Positions 39,376 through 49,870 of a DNA stretch of 64,000 bases are shown piece by piece. This DNA is from Silurus meridionalis (Eukaryota > Chordata > Actinopteri > Siluriformes > Siluridae), in contig NC_060906.1 of the NCBI RefSeq assembly GCF_014805685.1, forward strand, positions 14,400,164 through 14,464,163. The letters run 5' to 3'. A program made the translations under genes and the position numbers. Each line of letters begins with the position of its first letter. The first letter of the stretch is position 1. The notes beneath the pieces were generated by a model, which had not been told where the DNA came from, did not search any database, and was given only the letters and a program-made list of their open reading frames with translations.

Positions 39376-40149
39376 CTTACAAAAGAGGGCCTTTTATAAG
39401 TCCATTGCTTTTCTCTCTGCCCCACATCACCTTCTTGCTGTTGGATTTAAAAGGGAAATTCAGTTTAGACCGAAGGGACTTGTCATGTGGTTCCTCTAAT
39501 CCACTTTTTATCTTTTCCTCTTACACTTATTCTCTACTTGATCCTGACCATAAATTTGATGCACACAAGGTAAAAGAGTTCCTTGTCAGGCACAACCTCT
39601 AAATCTTTCAATTTGTTAAAAAGCACTATATTGGTCACTATTAGAGTGCAATTACTATGTTATTAATACGATGTTTAAAAAGAGTAGACTTTAGGATGTA
39701 ACAACAGTATTTATGTTCAGATTTACATGCATTATCTGCTCACCCCTATGTAGTAAATATCTCAAAATGTGGAAGTGCCCTGTCTTGTAAACCCATGTCT
39801 TAACTTTGGTAATCTCATTTGGAAAAGCTGTTTTGTGGTTAAAGCTTTGTAACATGGTTAATTGATTAATCTTGCCTGGGGGAAGTTTCAGTGTTTTCAG
39901 TCATTTCACTCTTTGGACTAACTAATAGCATATCTGCACTAAGTTGGTTTTATTCTTCTACTTTAGATTCCACCATCAATATATAAACATCTACATCTCA
40001 CTTTGCAAATGGGAAAAAATTCAGGGATTAATTTTTTTGTGATGGACCCCCTACCCCCTAAACCCAAACCTTGCTCGCCTACCCCTCCAGTGCAGCTTAA
40101 TGCTAAGAGTAAAGGAAGGAATACAGTCTTCGTCACCCTGCTGTTTTTA

Positions 40150-40265
40150 GAGTTTAAGAACAAGAGGGGTTTAATCCTCATTGTGTAGGAGGCTAGGGGG
40201 TGCCCAGGGTCCGGCAGCTGTAAAATGATCCAACTGGCATCCCCTAATCCTCCCAGAACCCCCAA
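40150..40265. promoter_or_regulatory. Candidate element with two OTX-type sites
   Basis: TAATCC occurs twice (about 40172 and 40247) in a block of otherwise complex sequence. Chance occurrence is quite possible. Confidence 0.2.
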
Positions 40266-40587
40266 CCTCTAACTCTACCCCCCAATGGGCCACATTATCA
40301 GCTCAGTATCTGCTACACACTGGAGACTCCTTCCAAATATGCTAAATAAAATCTTCTCACAGAACCCTTCACAATATCAACATTTACACAGTTACTCATG
40401 TATGTGGAACAGCAAGCATACAAGTTTGTGTGTGTAAGTTAATGCAACATGTGAGTATGAGTACATTATAGACTGAACCTTGCAGCAGGCACTATTGTCT
40501 GATCTGTAGTGTTATAAAAACAAAAATATAAAATAAAAGAATCTCAAAAACTGTGTAAACTTCAATAATATACAAACGTGTTAAAAA

Positions 40588-40596
<9 letters not shown>

Positions 40597-40669
<73 letters not shown>
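40597..40669. repeat. (TA)n microsatellite
   Basis: Pure TA run after a poly-A tract; about 36 units. Confidence 0.97.
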
Positions 40670-40673
<4 letters not shown>

Positions 40674-40889
40674 CACATTTGTTTTACAAAATCAAGCATG
40701 ATGCCTTTAATAACATGCCATTAAATGTATTATTTGAGATACAGTGATTATTGTTGTTGTTGTTGTTAATAATGTTGTTCTCATTATTCTGGGCATCTTC
40801 ACAGTTAGATGAAAAAGAGTGTCTTGTGGAAATATTTAATAGCATTGTTTCCTCCTGCTGCCCATTTTGTGAAATGAATATCATTACTT

Positions 40890-40891
<2 letters not shown>

Positions 40892-40952
<61 letters not shown>
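40892..40952. repeat. Compound (CT)n(CA)n microsatellite
   Basis: CT run joined to a CA run. Confidence 0.97.
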
Positions 40953-40956
<4 letters not shown>

Positions 40957-41317
40957 CCTTCAAAGGCTTATCTATCTCAAGCAGATGGTTCACTTGGAAT
41001 ACATGATCTGCAGCAATGATAGAGACATTCCTTCTTTTCCCAGTAAACAGTTTTTCCCCACTAAAGCAGTTTTCACTTATCTCTTCATATCTCTCATCCT
41101 TCACCACCTAATTTCTGCTAAACAGTTTTACTCTTTTTAATTTGCTCATCTTCCTTTTGGCATATTGTTTTGCTTTCTTCGTTTGTTCTTGATTTCATGT
41201 CTTCCATAGCTCCAGTTCAGTTTGTTCTCAATACTGCAGTCTCTCTTCTCTATGACTACATCACCTTATTTTCATCTCTTTCTGAAACAACTACCCCCCC
41301 AACACACATACACACAA

Positions 41318-41324
<7 letters not shown>

Positions 41325-41378
<54 letters not shown>
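41325..41378. repeat. (CA)n microsatellite
   Basis: CA run of about 27 units. Confidence 0.97.
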
Positions 41379-41382
<4 letters not shown>

Positions 41383-42699
41383 GAGTCATGAGCTCTGCTG
41401 CTGTCCAATTGTCTCTCTTCCCTGTTGTGTTGGCGCCCGTCAAAAAAACCCTAGGACGATCAGACAGTAAGGGGTCCTGAGTGTGCCAGGGCTGCCAGGG
41501 CAGACTCTCTGTTTTTCTCCCCCTCCTATCCTTTCCTACATTACATCTTAGATTTTTTTTGTCTTATTTTTGCTTGTGCTCAAATAGAGCAAATTCCTAT
41601 GTGTTTACCTTTACCTATAAATCTTTTATGTCTTAATAAGTCTTAGTTCATGTATGTTCACATGCCAGGCCAAATAACACCATTCATTTTGCACTTGAAA
41701 CTCACAAAGACAATAAAGGATCACATGATAAGGATGTTCGTTGAGCATGTGATTGACCGGATGACATATTGCCTAGAAAGAGCCGAATAAGGCACAGCTG
41801 ATATCTGCATTTTTTACGCATGGACAGGTTCAGAAATCTGGGAGGTCCAAATGACCCATGAACAACTTAATGCATGTTGTCTCAACTTTGCTCTGGATTT
41901 AGCACTGAAAGAATCCAGCTTTTAACTTTTTTTCTATTTTCCACTTTAGAACATAAGTAATTTGCTTAAATATAAAGAAATACATCACTCTTCTATATAT
42001 AACCATATATATCTTAGACAGTTATGGCAGGAAGAGGGACCAAAATGTGTTGCTTTTAAAAAGAGAGAGTTTCCCATAAGAGCTCTTTACCCACCACTGC
42101 AGGGAGACAGGCTTTCTCTAGAGAGGCTTGAGCGACTTTAATCTGGCCAGTAGAATCTGGCAGGCATTTTAGAACACCTGCGACTGGCCAGAGTGGCTTT
42201 TGTCTGGCCTCAACCCTGAACTTTTTCCCTCTTAATCAACTTAACAGAAACTAATTAAAGTCCTCTCCTGTCCAGGACCTGTATTGTGTCCCTCAGTATG
42301 AAACGTACAAAAATAAATAGAGACGCTGAAGAGGGGCAATTGGATATGACAGCAGTAGTTACATAGAAGACATTGTTCGTTGTGGTAATTAAAAGCCAAT
42401 AAATAAGTAGTCAGTGGTTGCAATAGTACATTGAAATAGTTTAGATTGCAAGCAAACATTATAGATAATTAAACAGTAACTGTACAGTATACTTTGCATT
42501 CTGTTGCAAAACAAAATAGCTACTTATAGATTAATACAGGCTTGATTTTATGATACTGATGCAAAACTAACTCTATATTAGATTTTTACTCTTAAGCGTT
42601 ATCTTTTTTAGGGCAGATCTGCCTTTGGGCATAATTATCAACACTTTACAGACCTTAATTACACTACATTACTGCGTTCCTAGCATACACACAGAAAAG

Positions 42700-43025
42700 C
42701 ACTCACTCACTCATTTTTCCGTATCTGCTTTATCCGGATTCAAGTTGTAGTGGATTCAGGGCCAATCCCAGGAGCACTGGGCGTGAGACAAGAACACACC
42801 CTGGATGGGATACCAATCCATAGCAGGGCATCCTTCAGGCACATAATCACACACTCATTCACACCTAGGTGAGATTTATCTTAGCCAATCCACCAACTGG
42901 CACATATCTGAGTGAGGGGAGGAAACTCACCTGCAACATGCACAGAAACTGTTCAAGGCAGGCAACCAAGCTCAGCTCTAACCATGGATCAGTGAGGCTC
43001 CCACCTGTGCCACCATGCTGCCTAC
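42700..43025 (-). repeat. Dispersed fish repeat, about 325 bases, fairly complete
   Basis: It runs from ctgctttatccggattcaagt through accctggatgggataccaatcc and cattcacacctaggtgag to gtgccaccatgctgcctac, a repeat I recognise as abundant in fish genomes. The class was not resolved. Short fragments of the same family are at 19385-19480 and 28405-28490. Confidence 0.6.
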
Positions 43026-43496
43026 ACAAGAGCAGTAAATAAATAAGCAGGACAATGATTGGAATATAACATTGCATGGACAATTATTTTAAATCAAGCA
43101 TTAAAAGATATTTCACATAAGCATTATGATTAGGGTGGATTACTGTGTGGAGGCTGACTATGAGTTTTCATTGTAATATTTGCCTTAGCTCATATAAAAT
43201 GTTCTTTTGATGTGAGAACCAAGGAGCAGGCTATAATGACTAAGCATGACTGAGTGGATGGGATTCCCAGCCAAGACCATGGTAGTGCTCTCACAATCAG
43301 TCACAGGCTGCTAAGTGGGAGAGACACTAATTAAGGAAAGACTGCTCAGATAGATAGGCCTCCAAAGGAGATTAAAAGAGGGGCCTGATCGTGTATGTCT
43401 GATTCTAGCTCATCAGAGAGTTTTTAGCCTGATGGCTTAACTTTCAAAGAATAGGTTATGCACAAGATTAAATGTATGTGTGCACCTACATGGTTG

Positions 43497-43498
<2 letters not shown>

Positions 43499-43556
<58 letters not shown>
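43499..43556. repeat. (CA)n microsatellite
   Basis: Pure CA run of 29 units. Confidence 0.97.
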
Positions 43557-43558
<2 letters not shown>

Positions 43559-43799
43559 ACCCATTAGTAAAGACTTTTTGCTATCCAGTAATCTACCATT
43601 ACCATTAACTTCAGTACAAATCATACACAGATAGAGAGATGATGTGTAAATATACCGCAACTAACAATGACATTAAATACATAAACTCAAACTGTAAAAA
43701 TGTTGTGGTCAAATGTATGGCCAATGCTGTAGTGTTTTATTTGTTGTTAGGTTGTGTGTTCAAATCCTAGCACCTCAAACTGGCATGGAAAAGCACTGT

Positions 43800-44210
43800 C
43801 CATTTTTCCATTTCTGTACATTTTAGATCATGGGTGTTTCCTGGAGTTTAAACCAGGAAACACCCAGTATCTAGAACTGTTTAATCACTTTAATCTCTGG
43901 ACTGTCACTTTAACGCTGGACTTGCACAGCACAGTGCACTTTACACCACACCATACCACCCATGGTCACTTTAAGAACAATCACATCAATCACCTTAAAT
44001 TTTACTGTTTACTGTCATACGCATCCTTGTATATGTACTTTTTTTTCCACACATATCTTTGTATATTTTATATTTTATATAGTTTTACTTAAATTTATCT
44101 TTTTTTCTTGGTTTATTTTTCTTAAAGCATTTCACTGCATGTCGTACTCTGTATGTATGTGTATGTGACAAATAAAATTTGATTTGATTTGATTTGATTT
44201 GATTTGATTT
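43800..44210 (+). mobile_element. LINE 3' end with (GATTT)n tail
   Basis: The end catttcactgcatgtcgtactctgtatgt...gacaaataaaatttgatttgattt with a pentamer tail (44177-44210) is the 3' end of a common fish non-LTR retrotransposon. The upstream block (aatctctggactgtcactttaa...) belongs to its 3' region. Clade not assigned. Confidence 0.65.
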
Positions 44211-44939
44211 AGATTTTCCATAACAGCAGGCACCATCAGACACTAGTTGTTTAGGTTTTAACCATTTACACATATTTGTATTTAAAGTTTTAACAGTGGT
44301 AAACAATTCACTATGCCCATACTAATACAATACAACAAACAATCTTAAAAACAGTTCATGTAGCTTGCTCATATACACTATTATTCTATCTTTATGAACA
44401 AATGTTTGGATCATTACTGCGCATTAACATCTCAGGTGTAGTAGTTGGGGGGACATTTACAATGCAACAACACTGCCCTCTTCTGCTAATTTAGAAGTAC
44501 TGCACTACAAACCCCAAAATATTCTGAAAACTGTTATTGACATGTTTGGTGATAAGAAACAAACCTTTTCACTGCGTTAGGTATTCAGTGATACTTATTG
44601 TCATTTATTTGTATCAGATTTAGTCATATAATTTGTAAATCAGATGTCAATAACAGGATATGGATAGAAATAAATATTTATAAAAAAAAAAATATTAAAA
44701 AAAATTTGTACAAACAGTACAAAAAGTAAAGTGAGTTTTAAAACGGACATAAGATGTGATAAGTAATAATCTAAATATATTTGAATACAAAATTTGTAAA
44801 ACGGGTTAATTAAATTTTAATAATTTTGTTTGGAGCATAACAGGACAAAAATAAACATCAAAATAAATCTTGATATGGACAGTGTACCAAGTACCTAAGT
44901 AGTATACAGTATCATTCTTTGTATCTTTCCTCACCTGTT

Positions 44940-44966
44940 AATTATATTATATTATATTATATTATG
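44940..44966. repeat. (ATATT)n short tandem repeat
   Basis: Five pentamer units. Confidence 0.85.
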
Positions 44967-45041
44967 TTTTTATATTATGTTAAATTAATTAGTATATATG
45001 TACCATACAATGTATATGACAATTTGATAAAATAATAATAG

Positions 45042-45044
<3 letters not shown>

Positions 45045-45114
<70 letters not shown>
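45045..45114. repeat. (TA)n microsatellite
   Basis: Pure TA run of about 35 units, some 490 bases before the naa30 start. Confidence 0.97.
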
Positions 45115-45119
<5 letters not shown>

Positions 45120-45349
45120 ATATTTTTATTTATTCTTTTTTTTGTGTTGGTTTTTTGGTGGAGTTTGAGGGGTTATGTTGAACACGCCCCCTTAATTGGT
45201 GTTTACTTATTTTTATTAAGCATTTAGTAACTTTGATTTATACTTATCGGGTCATAACAAAAAATAAATTACATATATTTAATGCAACTGATGTCAAAAA
45301 TGCACATGAATTTACCCGACAATTTTTCTGACTGTAATGTAAATGTAAG

Positions 45350-45607
45350 ATCATTCCCCCAGTCTCTGTGAAAGATATGAGAAGGTGTGTCGTGAAACCG
45401 CTTTGCAGCAATAATGTCTATCGTATTAACGCACCGCTTTCCGGCAGTGAGAAGAACGGCGCGGTGCAGGCAGGCAGCAGGCAGCAGGAGATTATTTGCG
45501 GGGCTGAAAATGGATTTTCGTTTTTATGGACGAGTTTTGTTCACTGTCTCATTTGCGGGACTTGGGGAATACTGCTGCTTTTATTAGGTTTTGTAACGTG
45601 AACGCTG
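45350..45607 (+). promoter_or_regulatory. naa30: Probable naa30 promoter and 5' UTR
   Basis: The 250 bases before the start codon are CpG-richer than the surroundings (cgcaccgctttccgg, gaacggcgcggtgc) and include a short ggcagca repeat at about 45468-45490. No TATA box is clear. Confidence 0.4.
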
Positions 45608-46369
45608 ATGTCTGCGGTTCCAACTGGGCCCGCCAATGGATGGCGTGGAGAGCTCATTACCTTCCATGGAAATGGGTGCTCTGTCCCAGGGGAACTGGAG
45701 AACCTCGGAGGTAAGCTGCAGGACTCGGTCGTGTCAGATATTAGACAGGAACCAGGTGTGTGCGGATGCAAAATGGAGCGAGAGAACAACCAGGATTATT
45801 CTTTCTTTGAGCTGAACCACCAGTGTGAACCGTTTGGGAGACGAATAAACGGCTTAAGTTGTATCGGAGTGTCTGGATTTATCCACAATCATCAAGAGGA
45901 TGGAAGCTTGAATAGACTTAAAGCGCCTGCAGAGCACTGGGACAGATCCAGCTGCGTCCAAAACACCTTCAACACAGAGCACAAGTTTGGTTCAAGCTGC
46001 CAAGACCTGAACAAGAACAATGACAACTGTATAGTAACATTATCTCGAACTGAAGCCGCTCAAAGTCATGCAGATATTCGCCATGATCTTGGTGATAAAA
46101 TCACAACATGCCTCCTAAGAACTGAGCCAGAACCAGAGGTAATATCTCAGACTGTCACTGCTGCTGATGGACCAGTATTGGAGATGTCCAGGTTAGACCT
46201 GAACCATTTGCCTGACAAAGTCCAAAGTCAGGATGTTGTGTATGTGCACTATGAGTCTGAACTTCAAATGCCAGGGATAATGAGACTGATAACCAAGGAT
46301 CTGTCCGAGCCTTATTCCATATATACATACCGGTACTTTATCCACAACTGGCCACAACTTTGCTTTCTG
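45608..46369 (+). CDS. naa30: naa30 coding exon 1
   Basis: 254 codons in phase 0, from [12 protein letters not shown] to HNWPQLCFL, donor ctg|gtatgt. It covers the variable N-terminal part and the first GNAT strands and helices. The start was chosen as the first ATG in the frame with CpG-rich sequence before it. Confidence 0.93.
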
Positions 46370-49155
46370 GTATGTAAGCAGCTGGATGTAACATGTGTGT
46401 TTGATCTGATCGTAAATGCTTAGTAAACCTCAGTAGGGCTGCAACTAACGATTATTTTGATAATCGATTAATCGCACTTTTATCAGGCTTATAGTGGCTG
46501 CTTGTTGAGGAGTGCATGGGGGTTTTGCTTTGAACAAATTCACTCATGTTTCTGTAAAAACAAACACCACCACACATTTGAGTATGCAAGGTGAAGCAAT
46601 TTGTGTAAATCAACACTTGCGTGGTTTTCTTATGACAACCGTGCCTAAAATAATCAATATAAAATATAATACAACATTGTTTTGACAATTTTTGTTAAAA
46701 TAATACACGTTATGAAGATGTAAGCATCTCGGATAAATCAATGAATTAAATTTTTGTAAAACAATTAAATGATATATTCATAAATGTAATATACAAACAA
46801 TTGAAAACAAGCATGTGAACGTAGTAAAGTCGCAGAATCCGTTTGAAAACGGATAAGTTACAGTTGTAGTAGACGAACGCTATAAAAAGGGAACGGAACG
46901 GAGAAACGCAGCAGGCTAACAGGCTTGATTAAAGAAAGGAAAAAATATGCATTGGTGTACAAATGCATAAACGTTCGCCGACAACCACACCAGTGACTAA
47001 AAATGTAATCTTTTACTGCTGCTGCTATTTGCTGCTTTTAAATTTTAGTGTTTGTTTGCACTGTTTTAATTGAATCCATCACCATCACAGCGCAACCTGA
47101 TGCTCGTGAGTCACGGCAGAACAGATCCAGTCCTGAAGTTAGCAATCAAACAGTTTACACAATTGCACAAATTTCACATGATGAGGATTGTACAGGTTCT
47201 GTTTACCGTGCTGATGTTTCCCCCTTCATCTGTGACATCAGTGTGTTTTCTTGCATCACTGTGGTACTTCCATCCCACACACTCCTCTCTGCATAACTTG
47301 TAGGTTACAGTCTTCTTTGTTGCGTTTAATATAAAATGTATGACACTTTGTTCTGCTGCTAGTTGACCCTGTTCTCTCCACTATTTCACAAGAGTCTGTG
47401 TTGTCTTGCTGTCACGCTAAACCATAACTTGAGCAGCCCAACTAATCGATCACAGCATTCGTTGACAACAAATTTCTTTATTGATTATTATCGATTTTAT
47501 TAATTCGTTGTTGCAGCCCTACACCTCAGGTTGACATGTTGATGAATAAACTGAAAATAAATAAATGAATGTGTATTTTGGACCAGTGGTGAAATGTAGC
47601 CAGAACTATGTGAATAGTTGCACTCAGTACAAAGGTTTTCATTTGGCCTAATGTTTCATTTGGCAACCACTACGTATTATTGAAGCACAAGATACACAAA
47701 AAGGCCTCTGTAAAATTAATAGCATTTCTATCTAAAGCTTGTCTAATCCACTCCCGCTGCAAAGCCCCAAAGGACAGCAAGTGAAACCTGAGTTGGATCA
47801 CTGGGTGGTGCGAAGCTCTGGTAATGACTGAGTGAAGTGAATATAAAGTAAGCATGCATATTTAAAGTTACTGCTGGATTACACACTTGGTCATGGACCC
47901 ACCATTTGTGTGCATAAACTGTAGAGCAACATAAGAGAATTTATGTAAAAATGAAACATGAAAACAATCAGAAAAATTGGTCATATTCAAGTTTCTACAA
48001 AAGTAACATGTTATCACCCAAAAATGCACAATGACTAACTAATAGTACATTATTTCATGATATAAGTTTCTCCCTGGAAGCACCAATATTTAATAAAGCA
48101 GTAATCTAAGCACAAAAAACAAAAAATAAACCGGAATAATTGTTTAACATGTAAGAATGCTGTGATTCTTACTTTGACTTGAACATCTGTATATTTGAAT
48201 GGTTTACAATGTTATTTAATTTGTAATAGTCTTACATATGTGATGAAACATTTGAGCATTAGGCCAGCTTTTTGACATTCTGATATTCGAACATACAGGA
48301 AGTTGGGCCGTGGCAGCAGCAGTTTAATGCTTTCAAAAAATAAAATGAGCACAAATGTATAATACAAATATTTATAGGTGTCATTTGTAGTTGTAAAGCT
48401 CTATAGAATAAATAATCATGGACATGGAATTCTCTTTTGAAAAATTGGCATAGAAAAATGTCCAGATACATTAAGAGCTTGTATCCTTACACATAAGTTT
48501 ATTAATGATTGTCTTTGTTTTTTAAGCCTTACTTATTTTTATTCCAGGCAATTGTACAGGAGGTCTGTGTGGGGGCGATTGTGTGTAAACTAGACATGCA
48601 CAAGAAGATGTTTCGGCGTGGATACATTGCCATGCTTGCCGTGGACTCCAAGCATCGTCGAAAAAACATAGGTGACCTTTCCTCTATTTGAGATAATCAC
48701 AAAGTTATTTTAATTCAGTAAATTATGACACACGTTTGTTTCCCAGATATTTTTTTTTTGTATTTTTGAAGTAAAAAAATAGCCTTCAGTAAGATATATC
48801 CATACACACCATAAACATAGTAATTCACTGTGTTAAATGAAGACAGGAAACTGTTTTTCTATGTTTTAGGTATTAATCTGGTAAAGAAGGCCATCTATGC
48901 TATGGTGGAGGGAGACTGTGATGAAGTGAGTTTACACACTATTATTTTACACAAACTTTAGCTTTAATAACAGATTTTCTACAGTTTGTTTGTGTTTTAT
49001 CTTTCTGTTTATACCAGGTAGTTCTGGAGACAGAGATCACTAACAAATCTGCCCTGAAGCTGTATGAAAACTTGGGTTTTGTGAGGGATAAGCGGCTTTT
49101 CAGATATTATCTCAACGGTGTGGATGCTTTGCGGCTCAAACTGTGGCTACGCTAA
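45608..49155 (+). CDS. naa30: N-alpha-acetyltransferase 30 (naa30), NatC catalytic subunit, four exons
   Basis: The catalytic subunit of NatC, which acetylates the N-terminal Met of proteins starting Met-hydrophobic, on ribosomes. Exons: 45608-46369, 48548-48671, 48870-48925, 49018-49155, all GT-AG and in phase, giving 359 residues (human 362). Residues 1-about 210 are a low-conservation N-terminal part, as in other vertebrates. The GNAT domain starts at [20 protein letters not shown] and continues [40 protein letters not shown], then [34 protein letters not shown] and ends LKLWLR. Odd: the acetyl-CoA motif reads RRKNIG, where human has RRNGIG, so the first Gly of R-x-x-G-x-G is Asn. Neighbour armh4 lies tail to tail, 5 kb downstream. 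Confidence 0.96.
46370..48547 (+). other. naa30: naa30 intron 1, half filled by a hAT element
   Basis: A 2.2 kb intron with a 1088-base transposon at 46434-47521, only 65 bases past the donor. The rest is AT-rich without recognised features. Confidence 0.8.
46434..47521. mobile_element. Non-autonomous hAT-like element in naa30 intron 1
   Basis: The ends TAGGGCTGCAACTAACGA and (inverted at the right) ...GTTGTTGCAGCCCTA form a terminal inverted repeat, with internal palindromic GATAATCGATTAATC and GATTATTATCGATTTTATTAAT. Flanks are aacctcag (46426-46433) and cacctcag (47522-47529), an 8-base duplication with one change. No transposase is recognisable. Inside is a TATA-like tataaaaagg at 46881. 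A second copy lies at 63542-64000. Confidence 0.88.
48548..48671 (+). CDS. naa30: naa30 coding exon 2
   Basis: It encodes [40 protein letters not shown] and I plus one base. It carries the core GNAT beta strands and the start of the acetyl-CoA loop (RRKNIG). The opening AIVQEV differs from human AMVGEE. Confidence 0.95.
48870..48925 (+). CDS. naa30: naa30 coding exon 3
   Basis: A 56-base exon encoding (G)[18 protein letters not shown], the helix after the acetyl-CoA loop. Phase fits both neighbours. Confidence 0.95.
49018..49155 (+). CDS. naa30: naa30 coding exon 4 and stop
   Basis: 46 codons including TAA at 49153-49155. It encodes [20 protein letters not shown] and ends LRLKLWLR, matching the human C-terminus. 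Confidence 0.96.
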   Translation, partial: VVLETEITNKSALKLYENLGFVRDKRLFRYYLNGVDALRLKLWLR

Positions 49156-49870
49156 GCTCCCGCCAGAGCCCCTCATTTTTAAGTACGCTCACAGTTATAA
49201 ATATCTGGTTCTCACACAATCGTTCAAGGATATTTTTGCTGGTTAAACAAAGTATTATAATTGCTATATCTCTGTGAGAGCCAGGAAACAAAAAACACCA
49301 GTTGAAGTCCTCAGGGAGCCATTCGGTGTAAATTCAAACAGCACAGAAGAGCAAAAAGGAACATCAGCTGATCCGAAGAAGATGAAGCTGATACAAAGAA
49401 GTGATGCAGGACTTTTTGTGTTAGCTTTTGATCTTGAGGCTTCAAACAAGATGGTTTTTCTGCCATGTTTATTCTTATACAGTGATTTAAACAGAGGATT
49501 TTATGTAGTGTAATGTGTGTTTGAATGTATTGGGGTTTGCTGTGAGCAGTGTGTTCTAGTAATGTACCTATTGGTGAAGCTGATATGTGATTTCTACATG
49601 AGTGGAAGAGTTCCAGTTCTCCTAAAACTTTATTTGCATCAAGCATCATTTGTTGGGCTACAAAGGCAGTTAATTAATTATAAGAGTAAATATGTGGGTA
49701 ATAAACAATCAATTTTTAGAGCTCTTTAATGTGGTACTGATGCTCATATGCACAGATGTGACAAGTTTGAATAGTTTGTGCCTGCTTAGGGAGTGTGTAG
49801 GTTTTCTGTGAACTTTTCAAAGGATTTTCTAACATTAAAATCTTTCTTTAACAAAAATAAAACCAGCTAC
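49156..49870 (+). other. naa30: Probable naa30 3' UTR
   Basis: Two AATAAA hexamers occur (near 49699 and 49855), either of which could be the poly(A) signal. Open frames within it are not conserved. Confidence 0.4.

Larger units (their letters stand above)
33774..45607. other. Gene-free 11.8 kb between otx2 and naa30
   Basis: No coding gene found; exoc5 and ap5m1, which lie here in human, are not visible. Blocks of complex, non-repetitive sequence alternate with long microsatellites. Since otx2 and naa30 are divergent here, this interval holds both promoters and is the likely home of distal otx2 enhancers; that is inference, not shown. Confidence 0.55.

Noticed and set aside
40805..41470. 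Thr/His- and Glu/Arg-rich frames around 41 kb
   Set aside because: They read through CA and CT microsatellites.
49274..49513. 79-codon frame after naa30
   Set aside because: In the probable naa30 3' UTR, between the stop and the AATAAA hexamers, with no known motif.
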